A stretch of 64,000 nt of DNA from GCA-2737725 sp033763995 (GCA_033763995.1 JANRJL010000004.1:1-64000); one strand, 5' to 3'; numbered from the stretch's first letter, positions 46,232-55,975 are shown. A program made the numbers and translations. Notes: generated by a model from the letters alone, not told the origin.

Positions 46232-46256
46232 TTGTAGGCTAGCTATCAGCACCGCG

Positions 46257-46293
46257 CAAAGAAAACTCCGGAGCAGCATCGGCTGCTCCGGAG
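46257..46293 (-). terminator. Intrinsic terminator after rpoH
   Basis: On the minus strand CTCCGGAGCAGC and GCTGCTCCGGAG (arms at 46282-46293 and 46266-46277) enclose a 4-base loop and are followed by TTTTCTTT. It starts 23 bases after the rpoH stop. A strong Rho-independent terminator. Confidence 0.92.
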
Positions 46294-46315
46294 CGGAATT
46301 TTCCCGGAAAGTTGC

Positions 46316-47257
46316 CTAGGCCGGCGCCAGTTGACGCATCTTCGGGCGCAGGTACTGGCGGATCTTGCCGATGGCCTTGGCCTCGATCTGGCGCACGCGC
46401 TCGGCCGTGAGGCCGTAGACGGTGGCGAGCTTCGACAAGGTCACCGGGCGCTCGGTCATGTAGCGGCGCGTCAAGATCTCGCGTTCGCGGCTGTCGAGCT
46501 TGGAGACCGCCTCACGCAGAACTTCGGAGCGCCACGCGCGATCGTCGGCCTCCACCAGCATGGCTTCGGGTGTGGGTTTGTCGTCGGCTATCGTATCGGC
46601 CATGGTGATGGAATCGCCGTCGTTGCCGTGGCCGATGGGCTGGGCCAGCGACACGTCGTTGGCCGACAGGCGCTGGTCCATGGCCACGACGTCTTCGCGG
46701 CTGACGCCGAAGCGCTTGGCCAACACGTCGATGTCCTGCTCGCTCAGATAGCGCTGGCCGTCGACATGCAGGTTCTGCTTGGCGCGGCGCAGATTGAAGA
46801 ACAGGCGCTTCTTGTGGGCGCCGTTGCCCACCTTGATCAGCGACCACGTCTGCAACACGAAGTTCAAGATCGACGCCTTGATCCACCAGCGCGCGTAGGT
46901 GGAAAAGCGGAAGCCCTTTTCCGGCTTGAAGCGCTCGACCGAGTGCAGCAGGCCCAAGTTGCCTTCGCTGATGAGGTCGTTCACGTCGATGCCGTAGCCC
47001 GAATACTTCTGGGCGATCTTGGGCACCAATCGCAAATGGCTGGCGATCAGCGCGTCGAAGGCGCGTTTGTCGCCGTGTTCGTACCAGCGCACAATCAAGT
47101 CGCGTTCCTCCTGTTCCGTGAGAACAGGATAGGTTTTGATCTGATTCATATAGCTCAGGTTGTCCGAGCCGTGCGCCTTGACTGCCGCCATCCCCGGGGA
47201 TGGCGCCAAGGCAGGTCGTACGGCGGAGGGACGTTTTCCGAAAAACGAAAAGCCCAT
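46316..47257 (-). CDS. rpoH: RNA polymerase sigma-32 factor RpoH
   Basis: A 313-residue group 3-like sigma factor. Region 2 reads LVPKIAQKYSGYGIDVNDLISEGNLGLLHSVERFKPEKGFRFSTYARWWIKASI. The RpoH box KKRLFFNLRRAKQNL identifies heat-shock sigma. Region 4 ends VTLSKLATVYGLTAERVRQIEAKAIGKIRQYLR. It is slightly longer at the N-terminus than E. coli RpoH. GGAGA lies 5 bases before the ATG. It directs transcription of heat-shock genes. Confidence 0.96.
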   Translation of the reverse strand: MGFSFFGKRPSAVRPALAPSPGMAAVKAHGSDNLSYMNQIKTYPVLTEQEERDLIVRWYEHGDKRAFDALIASHLRLVPKIAQKYSGYGIDVNDLISEGNLGLLHSVERFKPEKGFRFSTYARWWIKASILNFVLQTWSLIKVGNGAHKKRLFFNLRRAKQNLHVDGQRYLSEQDIDVLAKRFGVSREDVVAMDQRLSANDVSLAQPIGHGNDGDSITMADTIADDKPTPEAMLVEADDRAWRSEVLREAVSKLDSREREILTRRYMTERPVTLSKLATVYGLTAERVRQIEAKAIGKIRQYLRPKMRQLAPA

Positions 47258-47548
47258 GGATGTCTCCGTCTGCTGCGGCCTGTCTGGTGCCGTGGTTTAA
47301 TCAGAACTAGATCAGTCCTCTTTGGCAAGTAAAATCGGACTGAACTAGTCTAAATTCGGTACGAAACCCTTTTGAGCTTGGATCAGTGCCTCGAACCCCT
47401 TGGAAAATATGGGTTTGACGCCGGGTTGACCGGTCGAGGCCATTGCGTAAGTTAGGGCCCTACGCCGGGTCCTTGGGCCGATTCGTGACGCCTGACCCGG
47501 CGCGCGCACGAGCCCAGACACCGTCAGCCCCGAATCGCCGAGACCGCC

Positions 47549-49333
47549 ATGACCACCTACACCGCTCCGCTTCGCGACATGCGCTTTGCCTTGCACGAAG
47601 TCTTCGCCGCCGAGAAAACGCTCACGGCGCTGCCGGGCCTGGAGGAGGTCACGACCGACGTCATGGACGCGGTGCTGGAAGAGTGCGCCAAGCTTTGCCA
47701 GGACGTGCTGCATCCGCTCAATCAGTCGGGCGATCAGGAAGGCTGTACGTTCACCAACGGCGTGGTCATCACGCCCAAGGGTTTCAAGGACGCCTACAAG
47801 CAATACGCCGCGGGCGGCTGGTGCGGCCTGACGGCCAGCCCCGATCACGGCGGGCAAGGGTTGCCCGAAGCGTTGGACTATTTGGTCGCCGAGATGGTCG
47901 GCTCGGCCAATTTGTCCTTCGGCCTCTATCCGGGCTTGAGCCAAGGCACCATGCTGGCCTTGGCCGCGCATGGCACCGACGAGCAGAAAAAAGTATATCT
48001 GCCGAAAATTGTCAGCGGCGAATGGCAAGGCGCCATGGACCTGACCGAGCCCCATTGCGGCTCGGACTTGGGTTTGCTGCGCACCAAGGCCGTGCCCAAC
48101 GGCGACGGCAGCTACAGCATCAGCGGCACCAAGATCTTCATCTCGGCGGGCGACAGCGATCTGGTCGACAACGTCGTGCACTTGGTCTTGGCGCGCTTGC
48201 CCGACGCGCCCGAGGGCAGCAAAGGTATCTCGCTGTTTTTGGTGCCGAAAATCTTCGTCAACGCCGACGGCTCCTTGGGCAAACCCAATGCCGTGAGCGT
48301 GGGGTCCATCGAGCACAAGATGGGCATCAAGGGCTCGGCCACCTGCGTGATGAACTTCGACGGCGCCAAGGGCTGGCTGGTGGGTCAGCCGCATAAGGGT
48401 CTCGCCTGCATGTTCACCATGATGAACAAGGAGCGCATGTTCGTCGGCGCCCAGGGCATCAGCCAGTCGGAATTGGCCTATCAAAACGCCGTCGCCTACG
48501 CCAAGGACCGCATGCAGGGCCGCGCCGCCGACGGCGCCAAGCGTCCCGACAAACCGGCCGACCCCATCATCGTGCATCCCGATATCCGCAACCGCTTGCT
48601 GTACGCGCGCGCGGTGGTGGAAGCGCAGCGCGCCTTGGCGCTGTACGCGCACATGCAGGTGGACATTTCGCATCGCCACGCCGATGCCGCCGTGCGCGAG
48701 CGCGCCGACGACATGGCCGGGTTGCTCACGCCCATCATTAAAGCAGGAGGCAGCGGCTTCGGCTCGGAAATCACCAACCTCTGCCTGCAGGTGTTCGGCG
48801 GCCACGGCTACGTGAAGGAATGGGGCATGGAGCAAATGGTGCGCGACGTGCGCATCACCGAGATTTACGAGGGCACCAACACCATCCAGGCCTTGGACTT
48901 GATAGGACGCAAGCTGGGTTTGGGCGGCGGGCGGCTGGTCAAGGGCTTCATGGCCGAGACCGAGGCCGTGCTCGCGCGCCTCAAGGGGCGCAACGACATG
49001 GCCGAGTTCACCGCGCCCTTCGCCGACGCGCGCGCCAAGCTGGTGGCGGTGACGCAGTGGATCGTCGAGCATTCGCAACAGGATCCGCACCTGCGCGGCG
49101 CGGTCGCCAACGATTACCTGCGCCAATTCACGCTGACCTGCATGGCCTGGATGTGGGTGCTGATGGCCGAGAAGGCGCTGGAAAAGAAGAACGGCAGCGA
49201 TCCGTTCTACGACGCCAAGCTGCAGGTCGGGCGCTTCTTCATGGCCAAGGTGCTGCCGCAGATTGCCGTGCATGACGCGCTGATCCGCGCCGGCAGCGCG
49301 CCGGCCATGACGTTGCCGGAGGCCATGTTCTGA
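47549..49333 (+). CDS. Acyl-CoA dehydrogenase, DmdC-like (long form with C-terminal domain)
   Basis: A 594-residue flavoprotein. It has the N-terminal extension typical of this branch (YTAPLRDMRFALHEVF). The substrate/FAD core includes GGWCGLTASPDHGGQGLP, MDLTEPHCGSDLGLLRTKA, YSISGTKIFISAGD, and KGLACMFTMMNKERMFVGAQGI. The C-terminus has QVFGGHGYVKEWGMEQMVRDVRITEIYEGTNTIQALDLIGRK followed by a C-terminal helical domain. The branch includes 3-methylmercaptopropionyl-CoA dehydrogenase (DmdC), but many members act on other acyl-CoAs, and dmdA, dmdB or dmdD are not nearby. The exact substrate is unknown. Confidence 0.93.
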   Translation: MTTYTAPLRDMRFALHEVFAAEKTLTALPGLEEVTTDVMDAVLEECAKLCQDVLHPLNQSGDQEGCTFTNGVVITPKGFKDAYKQYAAGGWCGLTASPDHGGQGLPEALDYLVAEMVGSANLSFGLYPGLSQGTMLALAAHGTDEQKKVYLPKIVSGEWQGAMDLTEPHCGSDLGLLRTKAVPNGDGSYSISGTKIFISAGDSDLVDNVVHLVLARLPDAPEGSKGISLFLVPKIFVNADGSLGKPNAVSVGSIEHKMGIKGSATCVMNFDGAKGWLVGQPHKGLACMFTMMNKERMFVGAQGISQSELAYQNAVAYAKDRMQGRAADGAKRPDKPADPIIVHPDIRNRLLYARAVVEAQRALALYAHMQVDISHRHADAAVRERADDMAGLLTPIIKAGGSGFGSEITNLCLQVFGGHGYVKEWGMEQMVRDVRITEIYEGTNTIQALDLIGRKLGLGGGRLVKGFMAETEAVLARLKGRNDMAEFTAPFADARAKLVAVTQWIVEHSQQDPHLRGAVANDYLRQFTLTCMAWMWVLMAEKALEKKNGSDPFYDAKLQVGRFFMAKVLPQIAVHDALIRAGSAPAMTLPEAMF

Positions 49334-49355
49334 CCCGCCGGCGCAGACCCCGCTT

Positions 49356-52300
49356 GTGATTTCCTCCGGCGTCGCCCGCTCCGCGCTGATCTTCGCCGCG
49401 GCGGTGGCGGCGCTGTTGGGCGCCGTCGCGGTGTTCGCCCCGCGCATGGTCGACGTGCGCGGGCTCGCGCCGACCATCGGCGCCGAACTGTCCCAGGCCC
49501 TGGGCGCGGACGTCCGCATTCGCGGCGACATTTTGCTGGTGCTGGTGCCCACGCCCCGGCTGATCTTGCGCGACATCGCGACGACGTCCGAGGTCCCAGG
49601 CGGGTTTGCGCTCCGCGCGCCCGAGGCCCGCGCGGACTTGGCGTGGGGCGATCTTGTTCTCGGCCGATATGTCGTCACCGAGTTGCGTTTGCGCGAGCCC
49701 GCGATCACGTTGTCCTCCGGCCAGATCGTGGCGCCGGGCCTTGCCTTGTCGCGGCTGCGCCTGGACCGGGCCCGGATTTTGGTCGCACGCGGCGAGAACA
49801 CGACGAAGCTCGAAGCGCTCAATGCCGACATCACGCGCGGCGCGACCGGGGCGATCACCTGGACCGCATCGGGACTGGCGGACGGCCTCGCAATGGACCT
49901 TGAGGGCCGGGCGGGCCCGGCCCTCGCGACGGGTCGGCGCAATGTGCAAGGCAGCGTAGCGTTCCCCGAGGCGGACCTGGTGTTGGAATTCAACGGCCAG
50001 CATGACGCACCGGTGGCGTTCAATGGCCGGGCCACGCTGACGGGCGCGCGCGTGGCTGAGGCGCTGAGCGCGGGCGTCGGCCTGGATATCGATCCGGCCC
50101 GCTGGCCGTGGTCCGCCGACGGTTTCACGCTGGCGGGCGATCTCAAGGTGCAGGCCGACGCCATCGACGTTGCCAACGCCGAACTGAAACTCGGCGACCA
50201 AGCGGGGACGTTGAGCCTGGCGCTGGCCGATTTGGGCACATCGACGCCGCGCTTCGATCTGCGCCTGGACGCGGGCCCGTTCGACGTCCTGCGGTGGCTG
50301 CCGGCGCGGCCGAACGCCGATACGGCGGCCGCGCGCGGCGCGGGTTCGACCATCGCCGCTGTGCTGACGGGCTCCAGCTCCAACTGGACCGGCGACGTGA
50401 CGATCAACGCGCCGCTGGCGCGCATCGGAGCGCAAAGTGCGCGCGACATTCGCATCATTGTGGCGCGCGACGGCGAGTCATGGAACGTGCGCGCGGCGAG
50501 CGCCACCTTGCCCGGCCAAACACGGTTATCGTTTGCCGGGTTTCTGCGCGCCGACGACGCAACCGGCACCACCGCCGAAGGATCGTGGCAGGCCGATGTC
50601 CAGGATGGACGCGGGCTGCTGGCCTGGCTCGGTATCAAACCCGAGGGCTTGCCGGTCGAGCGCTTGGCGACATTGCGCGCCAACGGCACGGTCCAATCCA
50701 CCGCGTCGCTGATCGTGTTCAACGATCTCGCGCTCGCCGTCGACGGCAGCACGGCCACGGGCCGCGTCGCCCTCGGGCTGGACGGCCGCGCGCCGCTGAC
50801 GGTCGATCTCGACATCGACCGCTTGGCGCTCGACGCATACGGCCCGCTCCTGGGCAAGCTGCTGTCGCCGCCGGCCGCGGCTCCAGCGCAACCCAGCGCG
50901 GCGGGATACAGCCTCGCGCCTATTGCGCCGTGGCTCGCGGAATTGGCGCGGCTGCGCGCGGCGCTGCGGCTGCAGGTGGAGCAGTTCACGTGGCGCGACG
51001 TGCTGGCAGGTAAACTGGGGGCTGACATTGTGTTTGCCGACGGCGCGGTCGACATCCGCTCGCTCGCCCTCGAAGACCCGCAAACGGCCGCGCTGTGGGT
51101 CGGTGGCCGCATCGAATCGCTCGATGCCGTTCCGGCGTTCAAGACCCTGCAAGTCGAGGCGAAAGTCATCGATGTGGCGCGCTTCGGCCGCATCCTGCGC
51201 GCCGACTGGCCGCAGCCGGTGCGCAACCTGGCGCCGTGGACCGCGACCGGCGCGCTCAACGGCACCTGGGTCGAATCCGCGTTGACGCTCGACGGCACAA
51301 TGGGCGGTCTCGCGTTCAAATCGCGCGGTACCATCGGCGTCGTCGAGCGGACGATGAAGGTTGATACGTTGCTAGACCTCTCCCATCCCGACATTGGCGC
51401 CTTGCGCCGCAAGATGTGGCCCGGCCAATCGTTCGCCGCCGACGTGTCAGGCGCGTTGTCCATGACGGGCAAGCTGAGTGCCGCCGACCGAAAGGTGTCA
51501 TTGACTGAGATAAAGTTCGCGCTGGGCTCGCAGCGCCTGAGCGGCGAAATGTCGGCAGTTCCTTCGGAAAAGCGCTTTGACGCGAACATCGCCGATATCG
51601 ACTTCGATTTGCGTCCCTGGGCGGCTACCTTGCCGCCACCGCCTGTGTTGCCCATGGGCTGGAGCGGCGAGGTGACGCTGGCGGGGCCGCGCTGGCGCAG
51701 TTTCGGCGTCGATGCGCGCGAGTTTTCGGCCAAGCTCGTCGCGACGCCCGACGAGATCAAGCTCACCGAGTGGCGCGGGCGCTGGTTCGACGGCCGAGCG
51801 CAGGTGGCGATGACGTGGTCGCGTGCGGCCGATGAAACAGAACCGGACACGAAGCGCCGTGCCTTCAAGGGCCAGGTCGCGGTGCAAGGGGCCGATGCCG
51901 GGTTGTTGTTCGGCGATGCGAAGCCATCACCGCCCAACCGCCGCGCCGTCAGCGACATCGCGCTGGGTCTTGAGTCTTCCGGGCTCACGGCCGAAGAGAT
52001 GATGGCGAACATGTCGGGCTCCGGTTCCCTCGGCATCAAGGTGCCGCCCGGCGTCGTGCCCACGGGGGCCTTGTCGGCCTTGGGCGCGCTGGTGCGCAGC
52101 GAAGCGCCCGACGGCCGTAGCGCGGCGGCGCTGGAGGCTTCAGCGGCCTTCGCGATCGAAAATGCGGCGGTCATCGTCACCGACGGCAAACTCCTCACCA
52201 ACGCCTACACCGGATCGCTGCAGGGCAGCGTGGACCTGGCCCGCCGCGTGCTCGACCTGTCGGGCACGCTCAAGCTCAAGGACCGCGCGCTGATCGTCGG

Positions 52301-52394
52301 CGAGGCGGCGCGCCTGGTGCTGCCGCCGACGACGGCCTTCACGGTCAAGGGCGCGCTCGATGCGCCCACCGTGTCGCTGAATGCGCCAAAATAA
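49356..52394 (+). CDS. AsmA-family protein
   Basis: A 1012-residue protein. One N-terminal membrane helix (SALIFAAAVAALLGAVAVFAP) is followed by the AsmA start LSQALGADVRIRGDILLVLVPTPRLILRDI. The long periplasmic part is rich in beta structure with repeats of L-x-G-x-L strands. The C-terminal AsmA_2-like region reads GLTAEEMMANMSGSGSLGIKVPPG. AsmA-like proteins are bridge-like proteins thought to move phospholipids to the outer membrane. The GTG start lies 22 bases after the dehydrogenase stop, so it is probably in the same transcript. Confidence 0.9.
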   Translation: MISSGVARSALIFAAAVAALLGAVAVFAPRMVDVRGLAPTIGAELSQALGADVRIRGDILLVLVPTPRLILRDIATTSEVPGGFALRAPEARADLAWGDLVLGRYVVTELRLREPAITLSSGQIVAPGLALSRLRLDRARILVARGENTTKLEALNADITRGATGAITWTASGLADGLAMDLEGRAGPALATGRRNVQGSVAFPEADLVLEFNGQHDAPVAFNGRATLTGARVAEALSAGVGLDIDPARWPWSADGFTLAGDLKVQADAIDVANAELKLGDQAGTLSLALADLGTSTPRFDLRLDAGPFDVLRWLPARPNADTAAARGAGSTIAAVLTGSSSNWTGDVTINAPLARIGAQSARDIRIIVARDGESWNVRAASATLPGQTRLSFAGFLRADDATGTTAEGSWQADVQDGRGLLAWLGIKPEGLPVERLATLRANGTVQSTASLIVFNDLALAVDGSTATGRVALGLDGRAPLTVDLDIDRLALDAYGPLLGKLLSPPAAAPAQPSAAGYSLAPIAPWLAELARLRAALRLQVEQFTWRDVLAGKLGADIVFADGAVDIRSLALEDPQTAALWVGGRIESLDAVPAFKTLQVEAKVIDVARFGRILRADWPQPVRNLAPWTATGALNGTWVESALTLDGTMGGLAFKSRGTIGVVERTMKVDTLLDLSHPDIGALRRKMWPGQSFAADVSGALSMTGKLSAADRKVSLTEIKFALGSQRLSGEMSAVPSEKRFDANIADIDFDLRPWAATLPPPPVLPMGWSGEVTLAGPRWRSFGVDAREFSAKLVATPDEIKLTEWRGRWFDGRAQVAMTWSRAADETEPDTKRRAFKGQVAVQGADAGLLFGDAKPSPPNRRAVSDIALGLESSGLTAEEMMANMSGSGSLGIKVPPGVVPTGALSALGALVRSEAPDGRSAAALEASAAFAIENAAVIVTDGKLLTNAYTGSLQGSVDLARRVLDLSGTLKLKDRALIVGEAARLVLPPTTAFTVKGALDAPTVSLNAPK

Positions 52395-52400
52395 GCGCGT

Positions 52401-52619
52401 TCAGCGCTGCTGCTGTTGCAGCGATTTCAAAACGTAAAGCCGCACCGCGCTCGACAAATTGCCGGGCCGGGCCGCGTCGATTTCACTCAGCAGATCGGCG
52501 AGCGCCCGGCGCCTCGCGCGTGCAAGCGCCTTGAGCGCGTCCCAGAACTCGTCCTCCACCGACACGCTGGTGCGATGGCCCGCCAGCGTCACCGAGCGCT
52601 TGCGGATGGGCCCGCTCAT
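52401..52619 (-). CDS. Small ribbon-helix-helix protein coupled to fumC
   Basis: A 72-residue protein. GPIRKRSVTLAGHRTSVSVEDEFWDALKALARARRRALADLLSEI is a ribbon-helix-helix domain of the type found as a stand-alone gene in many alphaproteobacteria. The C-terminus is Ser/Gln-rich (LKSLQQQQR). It probably binds DNA or a protein partner; target unknown. Its ATG overlaps the fumC stop by 4 bases, so it should be made with fumarase. I recall such proteins near fumC and sspB in relatives, which would fit here. Confidence 0.87.
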   Translation of the reverse strand: MSGPIRKRSVTLAGHRTSVSVEDEFWDALKALARARRRALADLLSEIDAARPGNLSSAVRLYVLKSLQQQQR

Positions 52620-54010
52620 GGGCTGGGACTCAACATGTCGGTGGGCTTGACCCAGCGGTCGTAATCCGCCGCCGAGACGTGACCCAGTTTCAGCGCAGCG
52701 TCCTTCAGGCTCAGGCCGTCATGATGCGCGAGCTTGGCGATGGCGGCGGCCTTGTCATAACCAATGTGCGGCGAGAGCGCGGTGACCAGCATCAGCGAGT
52801 CCGCGACCTGGCGATCCACCACCGCGCGATTGACGGCAAGCCCCGCGACGCAGTGCTCGGCGAAGCCCGCGGCGGCGTCGGACAACAGGCGAATGGACCG
52901 CAGCACGTTGGCGACGATCACCGGCTTGTAGACGTTGAGTTCCAAATGGCCCTGCGACCCGGCGATGGTGACGGCGACATGGTTGCCCATCACCTGCGCG
53001 CACACCATCGTCAGGGCCTCGGCCTGGGTCGGGTTGACTTTGCCCGGCATGATGGACGAGCCCGGTTCGTTCTCGGGCAGTTGCAGTTCGCCCAGGCCCG
53101 CGCGCGGGCCCGAGCCCAGCAAGCGGATGTCATTGGCGATCTTCATCAGCGACACGGCGATGGTGTTGAGCACGCCCGAGCATTCCACCAACGAATCGTG
53201 CGCCGCCAGGGCCTCGAAGAAATTCGGCGCCGGCGCGAAGGGCAGGGACGTGAGCGCGCGTACATGCTCGGCGAACTTTTCCGCGAAGCCGATTTTGGCA
53301 TTCACGCCCGTGCCCACGGCCGTACCGCCCTGGGCCAGGCGATAGAGCGCGGGCAGGGCGGCTTCGGCGCGCGCGAGGCCGTAGCCCGCTTGCGCGGCGT
53401 AACCCGAGAACTCCTGGCCCGCGGTGATGGGTGTGGCGTCTTGCAAATGCGTGCGGCCGATCTTCACGATGTCGGCGAATTCTTTGGCCTTGCCGTCCAG
53501 CGCCGCGTGCAGCGCGCGCAAGGCCGGGATCAAGGCCCGCGTCATCTCCAGGGCCGTCGCAATGTGCATGACGGTGGGGAAACTGTCGTTGGACGACTGC
53601 CCGCGATTGACATGATCGTTGGGATGCACCGGCGACTTGCCGCCGCGCGGTTTGCCCAGCATCTCGTTGGCGCGTCCGGCGATGACCTCGTTGGCGTTCA
53701 TGTTGGTTTGCGTGCCCGAGCCCGTCTGCCAGACCACCAGCGGAAATTCGTCGTCGCGTTTTCCGTCGGCGACTTCCTGCGCGGCGGCGGCGATGGCCTC
53801 GGCGAGGGCGGCGGGCAATTCACCCAAATCCTTGTTCGCCAAGGCCGCCGCTTTTTTCTGCAGCCCGAAGGCGCGAATCAGGGGCAGGGGCATCCGTTCG
53901 CCGCCGATTTTGAAGTTGCCGAGGCTGCGTTGGGTCTGGGCACCCCAATAGCGCTCGGCGGGCACTTGGATCGCGCCCATGCTGTCGGTCTCGGTGCGTG
54001 TGGCCGTCAT
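52616..54010 (-). CDS. fumC: Fumarate hydratase class II
   Basis: A 464-residue iron-independent fumarase of the aspartase/fumarase superfamily. Signature SSIMPGKVNPTQAE is the conserved loop with the catalytic Ser. TGSGTQTNMNANEVIAGRA, HPNDHVNRGQSSNDSFPT, GRTHLQDATPITAGQEFSGYA and GTAVGTGVNAKIGFAE are all present. It interconverts fumarate and malate in the TCA cycle. Its ATG overlaps the hydrolase stop by 4 bases. A class I fumarase is also encoded at 56985-58598. Confidence 0.98.
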   Translation of the reverse strand: MTATRTETDSMGAIQVPAERYWGAQTQRSLGNFKIGGERMPLPLIRAFGLQKKAAALANKDLGELPAALAEAIAAAAQEVADGKRDDEFPLVVWQTGSGTQTNMNANEVIAGRANEMLGKPRGGKSPVHPNDHVNRGQSSNDSFPTVMHIATALEMTRALIPALRALHAALDGKAKEFADIVKIGRTHLQDATPITAGQEFSGYAAQAGYGLARAEAALPALYRLAQGGTAVGTGVNAKIGFAEKFAEHVRALTSLPFAPAPNFFEALAAHDSLVECSGVLNTIAVSLMKIANDIRLLGSGPRAGLGELQLPENEPGSSIMPGKVNPTQAEALTMVCAQVMGNHVAVTIAGSQGHLELNVYKPVIVANVLRSIRLLSDAAAGFAEHCVAGLAVNRAVVDRQVADSLMLVTALSPHIGYDKAAAIAKLAHHDGLSLKDAALKLGHVSAADYDRWVKPTDMLSPSP

Positions 54011-54636
54011 GGCGTCAAGCCTGCGAGGAAAGCGGCCACGGCGTCAAGCGCGGCGGCGAGGTTTTCGTCGTGGGTGCGCCCCGAGGCCCTGCGCGGTTTC
54101 AAGTCGTGGTCGCCGTCGGCGGCCCAGTGCAGCGTGATGGCCCGCGCGAGGCGCACGGCGTCGATGCTGGGACGGTCGCCCATGGCATCGCGTTCGCCCT
54201 GGCAGATGAGTGTCGGCGTGCGCAGGGTTTGCAAGTGCGCTATCCTTGGCTTGTCACGACGACCCGCGCCATAGAAGGGATAGCCCAGACAGACGAGACC
54301 CGGCGCGTTCATCTCGTCGGCGATCATGCTGGCGATGCGCCCGCCCATGGACTTGCCGCCGATGACGCTGCGCTCGCCACCGTGTTTGGCGATCACCGCG
54401 CGCCAGGTGTTCATCAGCACGTCGAGCTTGTCGGGCGGCTTGCGTTTTCCGGTCGCGCGCCGCGTGGCCATGTAGGGAAACTCGAACCGCCCGACGCGCA
54501 CGCCACGCCCGGCCAAGCCCTCGGCAAAGAAGGTCATGAACGGGCTGTCCATGGGCGCGCCGGCGCCATGCGCCAACAAAAGCGTGGCAGCGGCTTTGGC
54601 GGGGCCGGTCCAGAGCATGGTCGTGGCCGTGGTCAA
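54007..54636 (-). CDS. Alpha/beta-hydrolase, KANL3/Tex30-like
   Basis: About 209 residues. The fold has TLLLAHGAGAPMDSPFM (oxyanion loop), nucleophile Ser in GGKSMGGRIASM, and the late acid/His segments TPTLICQGERDAMG and WAADGDHDLKP. This is the small alpha/beta-hydrolase group once called KANL3/Tex30; no substrate is known. Start is uncertain: TTG 54636 has GAGGAG 9 bases upstream, while ATG 54618 lacks one. It is the first gene of a hydrolase-fumC-RHH operon. Confidence 0.88.
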   Translation of the reverse strand: MTTATTMLWTGPAKAAATLLLAHGAGAPMDSPFMTFFAEGLAGRGVRVGRFEFPYMATRRATGKRKPPDKLDVLMNTWRAVIAKHGGERSVIGGKSMGGRIASMIADEMNAPGLVCLGYPFYGAGRRDKPRIAHLQTLRTPTLICQGERDAMGDRPSIDAVRLARAITLHWAADGDHDLKPRRASGRTHDENLAAALDAVAAFLAGLTP

Positions 54637-54891
54637 CCTTCGCAACTCCTCAAAAAAGATAATGAAATCAATGGGCCCACCTGTTCCGCCTGTTATTTCA
54701 GGAACCCTTCAAAAAGAACAGGCGCGAGCGGGCTAAGCCCTTGATTTCGGCCCATTTTTGAAAGACCCTTTTTTCATATCAGGGTATTCGACGACACTCC
54801 TCCACTGCCAAAGTGAACACACATCTTTACATGGGTCAGACAGTCCTCAGCCGCCAGCTGTGAATATTTTTTGATCAAACGGAGACTCCTC

Positions 54892-55569
54892 ATGAAGCGC
54901 ACATTATTAGTTGGGCCGATAGCCGCCGCCTGGGCGAGTTTCGCGCCGCTCGCCGCCGAGATCGCGCCGGTGAAGGTCGATGCGCCGGCCGGCGTCTATA
55001 AACTCGACAAGACGCATGCGAGTTTGATCTTCCGCGTCAGCCACATGGGCTTTTCCAACTACACCGCGCGCTTCACGCGCTTCGACGCGACGCTCGATCT
55101 CGACCCCGCCAAGCCCGCCGCCGCGCGCCTGACGGCCACGGTCGACGCGGCGTCGCTGGAGACGGATTTCCCCACGCCCGAGATCGTCGATTTCAACGCC
55201 GAGCTGCGCGGGCCCCAGTGGCTGGATGCAGGAAAATTCCCGACCATGACCTACCGCTCCACCGCCATCGAAATGACCGCGCCCAACGCCGCGCGCATCG
55301 TGGGCGAACTCACGCTGCGCGGCGTGACCAAGCCGGTAACGCTCATGGCCGTCTTCAACGGCGGCTATCCCGGCATGGCGGGGCTGGACCCCAACGCGCG
55401 CATCGGATTTTCCGCCACCGGCACGCTCAACCGCTCCGACTTCGGCATCGCTTATGGCATTCCCGCGCCCGGCTCCAACATGGGGGTCAGCGACAAGGTC
55501 GAGATCATCATCGAAACCGAATTCAACGGGCCGGCGCTGCCGCCCGCCGCGCCCGCCACTAAGCCCTGA
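54892..55569 (+). CDS. YceI-family periplasmic protein
   Basis: A 225-residue secreted protein. Signal peptide MKRTLLVGPIAAAWASFAPLAA. The mature YceI domain has YKLDKTHASLIFRVSHMGFSNYTARFTRFDATLDLDP, WLDAGKFPTMTYRST, IVGELTLRGVTKPVTL and NRSDFGIAYGIPAPG, forming a lipocalin-like barrel that binds isoprenoid or similar lipids. The start at ATG 54892 has GGAG upstream. The function in this organism is unknown. A DUF1428 gene follows after 26 bases, likely the same operon. Confidence 0.93.
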   Translation: MKRTLLVGPIAAAWASFAPLAAEIAPVKVDAPAGVYKLDKTHASLIFRVSHMGFSNYTARFTRFDATLDLDPAKPAAARLTATVDAASLETDFPTPEIVDFNAELRGPQWLDAGKFPTMTYRSTAIEMTAPNAARIVGELTLRGVTKPVTLMAVFNGGYPGMAGLDPNARIGFSATGTLNRSDFGIAYGIPAPGSNMGVSDKVEIIIETEFNGPALPPAAPATKP

Positions 55570-55595
55570 CGTCAATCCAGCAAAGGAGAAGCACC

Positions 55596-55958
55596 ATGAC
55601 CTACGTCGACGGATTTGTGATTCCCGTGCCGAAGAAAAATAAAGCCGCCTACAGCCGCATGGCGCGCGAGGGCCGCGAGATTTGGCTCGAGCACGGCGCG
55701 ACCGGCTATCTCGAGGCCATCGGCGACGACACGCCGTGGGGCAAGCGCACGTCGTTTCCGCGCAGCGTCAAGCTGAAGAAAAGCGAGACGGTGTGGTTCT
55801 CGTTCATTCTTTACAAGTCGCGCAAGCACCGCGACGCGGTGATGAAGAAGGTCATGGCCGACAAGCGCATGGCCAAATACATGACCGGCAAGGTGAAGAT
55901 GCCCTTCGACCCCAAGCGCATGATCGTCGGCGGCTTCAAGGCGGTGGTGGAGGGGTAA
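55596..55958 (+). CDS. DUF1428-family protein
   Basis: A 120-residue soluble protein. MTYVDGFVIPVPKKNKAAYSRMAREGREIWLEHGATGYLEAIGDD and FPRSVKLKKSETVWFSFILYKSRKHRDAVMKKVMAD match the DUF1428 family (E. coli YbaA), a dimeric alpha-beta barrel of unknown function. AAAGGAG lies 7 bases before the ATG. It is followed by a strong inverted repeat that may end the transcript. Confidence 0.93.
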   Translation: MTYVDGFVIPVPKKNKAAYSRMAREGREIWLEHGATGYLEAIGDDTPWGKRTSFPRSVKLKKSETVWFSFILYKSRKHRDAVMKKVMADKRMAKYMTGKVKMPFDPKRMIVGGFKAVVEG

Positions 55959-55975
55959 GCTCGCCGCTATAAACA

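Noticed and set aside
47345..52201. A very long minus-strand open frame (over 1600 residues)
   Set aside because: It runs antisense to the acyl-CoA dehydrogenase and AsmA genes, is Ser/Arg/Ala-biased with no domain, and results from high third-position GC.
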